Positions 5,333 to 12,415 are shown, numbered from the stretch's first letter. The stretch: DNA of 14,093 bases from Nanobdellota archaeon (GCA_030640565.1 DAOWJD010000041.1:1-14093); one strand, 5' to 3'. Translations and numbers: made by a program. The notes: generated by a model not told the origin, from the sequence alone.

Positions 5333-7156
5333 ATGGAAAAAGACAACAAAGTAAAAGAGAACATGGATATTCCAGGAATGGAATTAACTAATCAGTATTC
5401 TTCTGAAAAAGCCCCTCTTCCTGAAGATTCTAAACAAGCAAAGAAAGAGCTTGAAAAAACAAAGAAAGAGCTTGAAAAACTTAAAATTTTTATAATTAAA
5501 AAATATCCATTTACCCAAGCAATTGGAATTTTACCACCACAATCGATAAAGAGCTTTATGGAAGAAGAGCTTGGAGAAGATATTCCCAAGGAAGAGCTGG
5601 AAAAAATCCAGAAAAAAGTTCACATCCATTTTATAGTTCCAGAAGATAAATTCAAAGAAATTCCAAAGATAAAAAAAGAAATTGTTTCTGAGATTGATAG
5701 AACAAAACAAAATGTATGGGTTCACATAAAAACTCCTGTAGATATATGGGAAGCGTGTCTTGACAGTAAATTTGACATTGTAAGTGCTATAGGAATGTCT
5801 TTCCCTCTTTATGATAATGGTTTTCTTGGAGCACTTAGATTAACAGAAATTCATAAAACATTAGTGTTACAAAAATTTGAAAAATACGTTGTTAGTTATG
5901 TTGCTGTTGGAAGTTTTATTAGGGGAAAAGCAACAAAAACCTCTGATATCGATATTGCAGTAATTATTAATGATACAGATGTTAAAAGAATGCCAAGATT
6001 AGAGTTAAAAGAAAGATTAAGAAGCATTATTGCTGGAGCTAAATTACAAGAAGCAATTGCTCTTGCAGGTGTAGAAAATACACTTCATATTCAAACATAT
6101 TTATTAACAGATTTTTGGGATAGTGTAAAAGACGCACACCCTGTTATTTTTACAATGATTAGAGATGGAGTCCCTCTTTATGATAGAGGAACATTCATGC
6201 CTTGGAAAATACTTTTGAAAATGGGTAAATTAAAACCATCTCCAGAAGCAATTGATATGTTTATGAAAACAGCTGAAAAAACAGGAGAACTTGTGCAGAG
6301 GAAACTTATGGATATAATGATTGATCTTTATTATAAAGTTTTAAACCCTTCTCAAGCATTGATAATGCTTTCTGGTTCTCCACCACCAACACATAAGGAA
6401 ACACCAAAGTTAATGCAAAAAATATTTGTTGAAAAAGAAAAGATGCTGAAAAAATCAGATGTGGTTGTTCTTGAGAAACTTGTTAAATTATTTAAGGAAT
6501 TTGAGCACAATCCAAAAGCTAGTATAAAAGGAATTGAAATAGACCAATTGATTAAAGATTCAGATGCTTATTTAAAAAAACTTGAGTCACTAAGAACCAA
6601 GATAGAAAAAAGATCCCAAGAGAAAACAATAGAACAAATTTATAAGGATATCTTTGGTTTGCTTGAAGCTATTCTTGGCAAAAAGCCTCAGGTGAAAATT
6701 GTTTCTGAATTTGATGGACTTGTTAAAAAAGGAAAATTCACACAGCAACATCTTAAAATCTTAAGAGATATTATTAAAGCGAAAGCTGAATTTAAAAAAG
6801 GAAAATTGGATGCCCACAAGGTTGACAATGCGAGAAAAAACGCATCGGTTTTGATTAATGAACTTATTGATTATTCTCAAAGATGTGATTTAGTTGCTTT
6901 AGAAAAAGGAAGAATGGGAATTAGATACAAAAAGGATGGGAAAGACATGGTTGCAGAACTTTTACATTGCAATGGGGTAAGTTTTCTTTTTAAAGAAGAG
7001 AGTATAAAAAAAATAACTGATAAAATTGAAAACTCAGATATGAAAGAAGTTTCAACATATGTTGAGCAACAGAAATTAAAAAAAGGTCTTGGAGTTGATT
7101 TAAAAGTTTTTGAACTTTTGAAAAATGAAATTGGAGATTTCGAAATAGTTTTGTGA
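5333..7156 (+). CDS. Tandem nucleotidyltransferase-fold protein with helical HEPN-like regions
   Basis: This 607-residue protein has a charged heptad-like N-terminus (about 30-55), a first domain (51-165), a second domain (180-290), and helical regions (about 300-420 and 430-515) before a short, partly beta-rich C-terminus. The second domain has the polymerase-beta-type nucleotidyltransferase signature GSFIRG (193-198) with SDID (204-207), where D205 and D207 would bind metal. Later come HIQT (252-255) and PLYD (281-284). The first domain repeats the same framework, with HIKT (131-134) and PLYD (158-161), but HIH (97-99) stands where DID should be and no GS motif is present, so it looks catalytically dead. 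The segment after domain 2 (GKLKPSPEAI, then GIEID at 400-404) aligns with the 285-residue protein encoded at 9693-10550. Substrate unknown; it could modify tRNA, protein or a small molecule. Confidence 0.75.
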   Translation: MEKDNKVKENMDIPGMELTNQYSSEKAPLPEDSKQAKKELEKTKKELEKLKIFIIKKYPFTQAIGILPPQSIKSFMEEELGEDIPKEELEKIQKKVHIHFIVPEDKFKEIPKIKKEIVSEIDRTKQNVWVHIKTPVDIWEACLDSKFDIVSAIGMSFPLYDNGFLGALRLTEIHKTLVLQKFEKYVVSYVAVGSFIRGKATKTSDIDIAVIINDTDVKRMPRLELKERLRSIIAGAKLQEAIALAGVENTLHIQTYLLTDFWDSVKDAHPVIFTMIRDGVPLYDRGTFMPWKILLKMGKLKPSPEAIDMFMKTAEKTGELVQRKLMDIMIDLYYKVLNPSQALIMLSGSPPPTHKETPKLMQKIFVEKEKMLKKSDVVVLEKLVKLFKEFEHNPKASIKGIEIDQLIKDSDAYLKKLESLRTKIEKRSQEKTIEQIYKDIFGLLEAILGKKPQVKIVSEFDGLVKKGKFTQQHLKILRDIIKAKAEFKKGKLDAHKVDNARKNASVLINELIDYSQRCDLVALEKGRMGIRYKKDGKDMVAELLHCNGVSFLFKEESIKKITDKIENSDMKEVSTYVEQQKLKKGLGVDLKVFELLKNEIGDFEIVL

Positions 7157-7185
7157 ATTTCTATTGAATAATTCTATATCCAAAA

Positions 7186-7194
7186 TTTTAAAAA
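7186..7194 (+). promoter_or_regulatory. TATA-like box of the eL33-uL16 pair
   Basis: TTTTAAAAA lies 22-30 bases before the eL33 ATG at 7216, within the 59-base gap after the preceding gene. Confidence 0.5.
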
Positions 7195-7215
7195 CTAATT
7201 TAATGATAGATTAAT

Positions 7216-7644
7216 ATGGAAGAAAAAGTTTCTGAAGAGCAAAAAAAAGAAATCATCAAAGATATTGAAAAAGAGAATATCGTTCCTGAAAAAATAGCTG
7301 TGGCTGAAGAAGTTTTGGATGAAAAAAAGCAGTTAAAGCCAGAGGCGAAAAAAGAGGAAAAGGCCTCTTTAGATAAAAGCAAAAAATCTGCAAAAGGAAA
7401 AGTTATACAATTTCGAAGAGGAAGGAAAACAATCCATGAAAGACATTTTTTATTAGATGTTGGAGCATCAAATAAAGAAGAAGCTAAGAAATTTGTGAAA
7501 AAGATTGTTGAATGGAAATCTCCTGCAGGAAAAATAATCAAAGGTAAAATTTCAAGCCCGCATGGAAACAAAGGTATTGTAAGAGCAATCTTTGAAAAAG
7601 GCCTTCCAGGTCAGGCAATTACAACAGAGGTGGAGGTGAAATAA
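7216..7644 (+). CDS. rpl35ae: Large-subunit ribosomal protein eL33 (L35Ae) with N-terminal extension
   Basis: eL33 is a large-subunit ribosomal protein shared by archaea and eukaryotes. The core is residues 62-142: VIQFRRGRKTIHERHFLLDV, then WKSPAGKIIKGKISSPHG, then VRAIFEKGLPGQA, closely following archaeal L35Ae, which is normally about 85-90 residues. Here about 60 extra residues precede the core and are dominated by E and K (EEKVSEEQKKEIIKDIEKEN; then KPEAKKEEKASLDKSKKS). The extension is in frame, and the TATA box at 7186-7194 fits the ATG at 7216, so it is probably translated. No internal ATG lies near the core. The gene ends one base before uL16, and they form an operon. Alternative: the tail is a lineage-specific ribosomal extension of unknown role. 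Confidence 0.92.
   Translation: MEEKVSEEQKKEIIKDIEKENIVPEKIAVAEEVLDEKKQLKPEAKKEEKASLDKSKKSAKGKVIQFRRGRKTIHERHFLLDVGASNKEEAKKFVKKIVEWKSPAGKIIKGKISSPHGNKGIVRAIFEKGLPGQAITTEVEVK
7632..7639 (+). promoter_or_regulatory. Strong Shine-Dalgarno for uL16
   Basis: GGAGGTGA, fully complementary to the usual archaeal 16S 3' end, lies inside the last codons of eL33 with 6 bases to the uL16 ATG. Internal operon genes here use Shine-Dalgarno starts while first genes look leaderless. Confidence 0.8.
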
Positions 7645-7645
7645 A

Positions 7646-8185
7646 ATGGCACTTAGAAAAGCATCCGCATATTCAAGAAAAAGAGTTGTTCCTTTTACAA
7701 GAGTAAGCAAGAAGAAAGGGAAATCTTATGTAAAAACAGTTCCACAACAGAAAATTGTAAAATTTACAATGGGTTCTATGGCTCTTTATAATGAAGGAAA
7801 ACTTCCTCATGAAATTACATTGATTTCTAATCAAAAGGTCCAGATAAGACATAATGCATTAGAAGCTTGTAGGCAATTTATTAATAAAAAGCTTGATGAA
7901 GCACTTACAGGCCAGTATTTTTTTAAGATTATACCTTTTCCACACCATATTCAAAGAGAGAATAAGATGTTGACTACACCAGGAGCAGATAGAATGCAGT
8001 CAGGAATGCAGTTGTCTTTTGGAAAAGCTTCAGGAAAGGCAGCAATTGTTAAAGATGGAAGCAAAGTATTTTTCATTGCTGTTCCTGATGAAAAAGCTGT
8101 TAAACTTGCAAGAAATGTTTTAAAGCAAATAAAAGCAAAAATCCCAGGCAAGAAGAAGATTGTTTATGAGTTTGTTAAGAAATAG
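7646..8185 (+). CDS. rpl10e: Large-subunit ribosomal protein uL16 (archaeal L10e)
   Basis: uL16/L10e sits near the tRNA binding sites and helps mature the peptidyl transferase centre. The 179 residues match the archaeal family length. Recognisable segments are MALRKASAYSRKR at the start, IRHNALEACRQFINKKL (67-83), the internal loop FPHHIQRENKMLTTPGADRM (98-117) with the conserved HxxRENK and GADRMQ pattern, and the QLSFGKASGKAA stretch (123-134). The C-terminus is lysine-rich (KIPGKKKIVYEFVKK). It is co-transcribed with eL33, one base downstream. A 7-bp hairpin follows 16 bases after the stop codon and may mark the operon end. Confidence 0.95.
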   Translation: MALRKASAYSRKRVVPFTRVSKKKGKSYVKTVPQQKIVKFTMGSMALYNEGKLPHEITLISNQKVQIRHNALEACRQFINKKLDEALTGQYFFKIIPFPHHIQRENKMLTTPGADRMQSGMQLSFGKASGKAAIVKDGSKVFFIAVPDEKAVKLARNVLKQIKAKIPGKKKIVYEFVKK

Positions 8186-8201
8186 GGTGAAGGAGGGATG
8201 C

Positions 8202-8220
8202 AAGAAGTGTTACTTCTTTT
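8202..8220 (+). terminator. Short hairpin with T-run after uL16
   Basis: AAGAAGT (8202-8208) and ACTTCTT (8212-8218) can form a 7-bp stem with a 3-base loop, ending in TT. It could help end the ribosomal transcript. Its core, AAGTGTTACTT, is also the element shared with the next promoter region, so it may instead be a DNA-level operator. Confidence 0.35.
8205..8215 (+). promoter_or_regulatory. Shared palindromic promoter element, copy 1
   Basis: AAGTGTTACTT (AAGT, three bases, ACTT). It lies 38 bases (start to start) before the TATA box at 8243. The same 11 bases stand exactly 38 before the identical TATA box of the next gene at 9042. Confidence 0.5.
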
Positions 8221-8242
8221 AAAGAATAACGAAATACAAATG

Positions 8243-8251
8243 TTTATAAAG
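8243..8251 (+). promoter_or_regulatory. TATA box TTTATAAAG of the 238-residue gene
   Basis: TTTATAAAG lies 26-34 bases before the ATG at 8277. A GGAGGG Shine-Dalgarno (8263-8268, 8-base spacing) also precedes the start, so the mRNA may carry a short leader or be served additionally by readthrough from the ribosomal operon. Confidence 0.55.
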
Positions 8252-8276
8252 TATATATTTCTGGAGGGTTTATAAA

Positions 8277-8993
8277 ATGGCAGACGAAAAATCAAAATTT
8301 GAAGAACTTAGTACAATAACTCTCCCAGATGCTGGATTAAGATTCAATGCTCAAAGAGTTGGCCCTATGGATTTTAATGAATTAAGAAAGGAGGCTGATT
8401 ATGGAGAAGGATTTTGGATGCCAACAATGCCAGAACTTGTTCCCTTAACTCATGCTTCTTTAGAAAATAAGAATAGATATGATACTGCTAAAGAAGTTGT
8501 AAAAACTCAAGAAAATCACAGCATAACAGGAAATACAGGAATTCTTTATGTTCCAAAAGGAATGTTTGTAGAAGATAATCCAAATCTAAAAAATGGGAAG
8601 ATTTCTATGAACGGAAAAACACTTCAAAACAAACTTAGTTCATATGAAGAAAGAGGAGTTATATTTAGTGATGATAGAAGTGTAAGATTTACTCCTTACA
8701 ATTTTAAGATAGAATCTCAAACTCCTTTAGAATTATCTATAAATACAGGGATTATTGCATTATTTGGTGGAGAAAAAGAAGCAGAAGAAATTGCAAAAGC
8801 ATCTGAGCATTACTGGAGAAAACCTCGTTTTTCATCGGTTTTGGGAATTAATTCTCCAATAATAAGAGTTGCTTATTTGAGCTCGTACACTGTTTTTGGT
8901 AAGAGGATGGATATTATCGCGAAAAGCCTTGAGACTTTTGATAACAAATACTCTTATGGCGTGCAAGAAATAAAACCAAGAGCAAAGAAATAG
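8277..8993 (+). CDS. Unrecognised 238-residue soluble protein
   Basis: I cannot name this family. There is no signal peptide or membrane segment. The sequence is a mixed alpha/beta protein with ordered-looking patches: FWMPTMPELVPLTHASLENK (46-65), a glycine-flanked strand GNTGILYVPKGMFVEDNP (85-102), VIFSDDRSVRFTPYNFK (128-144) and a hydrophobic turn NTGIIALFGG (156-165), then AEEIAKASEHYW (168-179). The dense aromatic and proline content suggests a folded, conserved domain rather than filler. It has a good TATA box and Shine-Dalgarno, so expression is likely. Its promoter shares an upstream element with that of the next gene, pointing to joint control. I recall similar sequences only vaguely from other DPANN genomes and assign no function. 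Confidence 0.75.
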   Translation: MADEKSKFEELSTITLPDAGLRFNAQRVGPMDFNELRKEADYGEGFWMPTMPELVPLTHASLENKNRYDTAKEVVKTQENHSITGNTGILYVPKGMFVEDNPNLKNGKISMNGKTLQNKLSSYEERGVIFSDDRSVRFTPYNFKIESQTPLELSINTGIIALFGGEKEAEEIAKASEHYWRKPRFSSVLGINSPIIRVAYLSSYTVFGKRMDIIAKSLETFDNKYSYGVQEIKPRAKK

Positions 8994-9003
8994 GATTCTA
9001 ATT

Positions 9004-9014
9004 AAGTGTTACTT
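9004..9014 (+). promoter_or_regulatory. Shared palindromic promoter element, copy 2
   Basis: AAGTGTTACTT, identical to 8205-8215 and again 38 bases before a TTTATAAAG box. A related inverted core, TAGTTACACTA, lies at 9023-9033 between element and TATA box. Confidence 0.5.
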
Positions 9015-9041
9015 TTGTCTGGTAGTTACACTATACATACA

Positions 9042-9050
9042 TTTATAAAG
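9042..9050 (+). promoter_or_regulatory. TATA box TTTATAAAG of the 213-residue gene
   Basis: It lies 21-29 bases before the ATG at 9071. No Shine-Dalgarno is visible, so the message should be leaderless. Confidence 0.6.
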
Positions 9051-9070
9051 CATAAATTCATTGAAAATTC

Positions 9071-9712
9071 ATGGAAAACACAAGACCAACACAAAGAGAA
9101 AAATTGCTCGAGCTAGATTATAATCCTAATTTGTTAAGCAATGCCATAGTTGCTGCAGAATATCTTCAAGAAGGAGAAAATGGTATGCCTTTTGCAAAAA
9201 AATCTCTGGAATTAATATTAGAAGATGCAGGGATTAAAGATTCCTGGATAGTTAAAACTGTCACTGATCCTGAAGTTCTTAAAAAAACTATTGAAAATCA
9301 ATTAGAAACATACCAGAGATATAAGGGAAATCAAACTATTGGAAATTTACTTGACAATTACAACAATGACATTTCAAGATATTTAGGTGGTAATGCAGAA
9401 GTGGCTCTTAAAGAACTGTCAAGATTTAAAAAAGAAAGATATTCTGATATTGTTAAAAAGATAAAAGAATTAGACTATGTCATTAAAGGCAAAGAGTTTG
9501 GTAAAAGTTCTGATAAAGAAGTTGAAACAGCAAAAAAGGCAATGGAAAAATATCAGAAAATCTCTTTAACATTTAATCTGTTTGAAAAACTTCGTTCTGG
9601 AAAATTCAGAATAAGAGTTGAAGAGGAAGCAGCAAAAGATGGTCTTAAAGAATTGTACAAGCCAAATGAAAGCGAGAAATATATAGGTAAAACTAATCAA
9701 GCAATTCATTAA
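9071..9712 (+). CDS. Unrecognised 213-residue, mostly helical protein
   Basis: I do not recognise this protein. It has no membrane segment. Composition and spacing suggest mostly alpha-helix: LLSNAIVAAEYLQEG (21-35), DPEVLKKTIENQLETYQRYK (66-85), and a long lysine/glutamate-rich helical stretch at about 120-180 (LSRFKKERYSDIVKKIKELD and following). It may form a helical bundle or coiled-coil partner protein. Its promoter shares an 11-bp element and spacing with that of the 238-residue gene just upstream, suggesting the two act together. Its last 20 bases (9693-9712) overlap the end of the convergent nucleotidyltransferase gene. Both reading frames look genuine there because the opposite gene's C-terminus fits its paralogue. 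Confidence 0.72.
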   Translation: MENTRPTQREKLLELDYNPNLLSNAIVAAEYLQEGENGMPFAKKSLELILEDAGIKDSWIVKTVTDPEVLKKTIENQLETYQRYKGNQTIGNLLDNYNNDISRYLGGNAEVALKELSRFKKERYSDIVKKIKELDYVIKGKEFGKSSDKEVETAKKAMEKYQKISLTFNLFEKLRSGKFRIRVEEEAAKDGLKELYKPNESEKYIGKTNQAIH

Positions 9713-10550
9713 CAAGATTAGCCATTACTTTTAAAAATTCTTCGGCTTTTTCTTGCCATTCGTCTATCTCAATTCCTTTTAGATTTTTAATTTCCCCATG
9801 AGAAACCTTTTTATGCAGTACGAGCAAGTCACGATACCATATAACATATTTCATCTTTAGTTTTCCTGCATTAACAAAATTCTCTTTTAAATCTCCTGTG
9901 ATATGTTCTGGAGATGCTGGAGGAATATTCTCTGCAATAAGAGCTGCGTGAGCAGAATCTACCATGGACCAGAATAATCCATCAATAGCATTTAACTCTG
10001 CTACTTTACTTCTTGCAATATGCAGGGGAGCTCTTTGTAAAGCAGAATAAATTGCCTCAGGTGTTGCTTTAATTTTTCCTTTAATCAAAAGATATTTTAA
10101 AGGGTTAAAAAATCCTGCAAAATCAATCATTGCTTCACCATATCTTAGAATGTTTAGTATAACAGGGTCACCTCTAATTAAATCTTCCCACCATGTGCTT
10201 AATTTTATTGTATTAATGTGAAGACTGCTTTTATACGGATTTCTTTTTATTAGTTTTTCAAGTTCTTGCCTATACCATGCTGTTAATTCATGATCCCAGT
10301 TAACAGTTACATCATCAATAATAACTATAATATCAATATCAGAGCCAGTTACAACAGCTTGTTTTGCAGCTGAACCAAAAAGAACAACGGCTTTTATAAT
10401 TTTGTTAAATTTTCTATAGGTTTTTGTTGCAAAATCCATTGCAATATCTGTTTCTTTTTTAAGATTCAGGGTCGGAAAATCCTTATTAGGTTTAACTCTT
10501 TTAGATTTTCCTAACTTTTTTTTAGATTTCTTTTTTGATTTTTTAACCAT
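9693..10550 (-). CDS. Nucleotidyltransferase / HEPN-like fusion protein
   Basis: This 285-residue protein has a lysine-rich N-terminal tail (1-22, likely nucleic-acid or ribosome contacting), a polymerase-beta-type nucleotidyltransferase domain (about 35-145) and a C-terminal helical domain (about 155-282). The catalytic signature is FGSAAK (58-63) with GSDID (69-73), where D71 and D73 would bind metal, then HINT (111-114) where a third acidic residue might be expected. The helical part contains R240-x5-H246, which fits the Rx4-6H pattern of HEPN RNases, but the paralogue at 5333-7156 lacks it, so its meaning is uncertain. Residues 158-167 and 259-263 (GKIKATPEAI; GIEID) align with that paralogue. 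In bacteria and archaea, separate MNT and HEPN genes form toxin-antitoxin pairs; here both are one chain. An AGAGGT Shine-Dalgarno sits 4-5 bases before the ATG. Confidence 0.82.
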   Translation of the reverse strand: MVKKSKKKSKKKLGKSKRVKPNKDFPTLNLKKETDIAMDFATKTYRKFNKIIKAVVLFGSAAKQAVVTGSDIDIIVIIDDVTVNWDHELTAWYRQELEKLIKRNPYKSSLHINTIKLSTWWEDLIRGDPVILNILRYGEAMIDFAGFFNPLKYLLIKGKIKATPEAIYSALQRAPLHIARSKVAELNAIDGLFWSMVDSAHAALIAENIPPASPEHITGDLKENFVNAGKLKMKYVIWYRDLLVLHKKVSHGEIKNLKGIEIDEWQEKAEEFLKVMANLVNELLD

Positions 10551-10571
10551 TTTACCTCTTTTATATTCTAC

Positions 10572-10582
10572 AATATATATTA
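10572..10582 (-). promoter_or_regulatory. TATA-like box of the nucleotidyltransferase/HEPN-like gene
   Basis: On the minus strand this reads TAATATATATT, 22-32 bases before the ATG at 10550, within the 62-base gap after the TIM-barrel gene. The gene can therefore be transcribed on its own. Confidence 0.45.
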
Positions 10583-10612
10583 TTTAATATAGTTTTTAAA
10601 TTTGTTTATTAA

Positions 10613-12415
10613 TCATTCCATTTGTCTTCCAGACATTCTCCCCCCTTTTGCTCCTGGAGATTGACCTCCAAGTTCCTGAGGAAGTTGTGACCAACCTGCA
10701 CCAAAGGTTTCATAATTTATCTGTGGAAGCATTTGCCCATAACCTGAAAAATATCCTTCCTGAAGCCCTGGGGCTTGATTCCAATAAGGAGCCATTTTCA
10801 TTGAATAAACAGGAGAACCAACTGCTTCCAAAACTTCTTGGAAAGGAGGTGTTTTAAAGTGCTGAAACCAATGACCTGCTTCAATAATTTTTTTTGCTTC
10901 AAATCCTTTTTCCCCTAGTTTCTTCATCATCTTTTTAAGAGGAACATTTCCCATCCCCATTGGAAGCTCTGTGTGTTCAAAACCAAAATTATCTGAAAGA
11001 TGAACATGCTTTACATAAGGAGCAACTTTTTCTGTTTCTTTAATAATATCTTCTTCACTATATCCAAACTTTCTTAGCATATTGATATGCCCAACATCCC
11101 ATGTTGCACCAATAACCTTTTCAGCTTCTTTTTTTGCTTGAGACTTTGACATTCCAAGCCCGTCTTCGTTAATTGGTTTGATAGCATTTTTAACAAAATG
11201 TTTCCTTGATTCTTTCACCATATTCTTGATATCTTCTCCTGTACTCAAAGCAAAACCTGCAGGAGGATTTTCAATAACAAGTGTGGGTGCCTTATCTTTG
11301 AATTTTTTATAAGAATTGAAAGCTGCATTTCCAAAAGTCTGAGAAGATTTTTCAACAGCAAATTCTTCAATAGGAACATACATCTCAGGAACAATTTTAT
11401 CCTTTAAATTCTGAACCAATTCAATCATTGATTGAGACTGTGCAAAAGGATCATTACCATTTTTCTTGATTGTTGATTTATACTCTTCACTGATTTTTTT
11501 TAATTCATGTTTTTGTTCAGGGGTTCCAAATTCATAAGCTCTGCTGAATAAATTATCTACTTGTTGATGAGTGTCTTGAATATAATTATGAGCTGCTAAG
11601 AAATTGTTATATGCTTGCCTTTGTTGCGGGCTTAAGATTCCTAAATCCACTTTTCCTGTCTCTTCCTGCATCTTTTTTAAATCCCCCATTAGGTGTTGAA
11701 TCTGAACTTGATTTTTTCCGAGAATTTCCTGAGCTCTTTCCTGATTAAAAAAAACTTGACTTAGAGAATTATCCCACTCAGTTGCATTTAAAATGTCAAT
11801 TCTTTTCTCAGGAGAAAGATCTTTTCCTTTTTCTAAATCAGCCAAACGAGGATAAAATTTCTTTTCCTCTTCTAGAGGGGCCATCTTTCCTGTTTCTTTA
11901 TTAATCACTAATAACTTCTTATATTTCTTTTTTTCCTCTCTTTCAGAAGGTGGAAGAAGTTGTGAGGCAGGAATTCCTTCTGCAGCATGGAAAGTAACAG
12001 GAATATTGCCATCTGGATTTAACTCTTTTGATCTTAAAAGGGCTTCTGTAACTTTTTTTTCTGAAAGTTCTCTCTCAGATTCACTAAATCCGCTTCTAGG
12101 ATCTATACCAGAAACATCTATTACAGGTGCATGCAAAGATACATTTATTCCTGTTAGTTTTGAGAGCCGATTAACCTCTTTAAGATGTGGTGTTGGCATA
12201 GAATCAAAAATCTCTGGAGAAACAGCAGCAATTTCAATCTGTTTAACTCCTGAAGAAAGTTTTGTTGAAACTTCTTGTAATACATTTGCTGTTCTGGGAT
12301 CTGTTGTCAAACCCATAGATCCTGCAGTTATGTAATTATTTGATGGATTAAGGCTTGAATATCCTCCCTGATAAATATCTGGAATTTTATAACCACCTAT
12401 TTTATATTCGGTCAT
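10613..12415 (-). CDS. Xylose isomerase-like / AP endonuclease 2 family TIM-barrel protein with large insertion
   Basis: The 600-residue protein carries the metal ligands of the AP_endonuc_2 superfamily (endonuclease IV, sugar isomerases and epimerases): H95 in SLHAP, H143 in TFHAAEG, E382 in LVIENPPAG, D440 and H443 in WDVGH, H472 in HVHLSDN, H481, and E512 in IIEAGHW. The endonuclease IV D229 position (two before H481) is not acidic, which favours a sugar-isomerase or epimerase-like activity over DNA repair, though both remain possible. The barrel is split by about 200 residues (about 165-370), helical and rich in Q, K and E, between strands 3 and 4; normal members are about 280-300 residues. 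The tail (545-600) is rich in G, Q and aromatics and looks disordered. A TATA-like box is at 12436-12449. Substrate unknown. Confidence 0.82.
   Translation of the reverse strand: MTEYKIGGYKIPDIYQGGYSSLNPSNNYITAGSMGLTTDPRTANVLQEVSTKLSSGVKQIEIAAVSPEIFDSMPTPHLKEVNRLSKLTGINVSLHAPVIDVSGIDPRSGFSESERELSEKKVTEALLRSKELNPDGNIPVTFHAAEGIPASQLLPPSEREEKKKYKKLLVINKETGKMAPLEEEKKFYPRLADLEKGKDLSPEKRIDILNATEWDNSLSQVFFNQERAQEILGKNQVQIQHLMGDLKKMQEETGKVDLGILSPQQRQAYNNFLAAHNYIQDTHQQVDNLFSRAYEFGTPEQKHELKKISEEYKSTIKKNGNDPFAQSQSMIELVQNLKDKIVPEMYVPIEEFAVEKSSQTFGNAAFNSYKKFKDKAPTLVIENPPAGFALSTGEDIKNMVKESRKHFVKNAIKPINEDGLGMSKSQAKKEAEKVIGATWDVGHINMLRKFGYSEEDIIKETEKVAPYVKHVHLSDNFGFEHTELPMGMGNVPLKKMMKKLGEKGFEAKKIIEAGHWFQHFKTPPFQEVLEAVGSPVYSMKMAPYWNQAPGLQEGYFSGYGQMLPQINYETFGAGWSQLPQELGGQSPGAKGGRMSGRQME

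Noticed and set aside
8198..8275. 25-codon frame after uL16 preceded by AAGGAGGG
   Set aside because: The Shine-Dalgarno is too close to the ATG, the frame runs through the TATA box of the next gene, and the translation is low-complexity. The purine-rich run is more likely incidental.
5333..10550. Classical two-gene MNT/HEPN toxin-antitoxin system
   Set aside because: No adjacent separate HEPN and nucleotidyltransferase gene pair is present. Both proteins are single-chain fusions, and the Rx5H motif is seen in only one of them.
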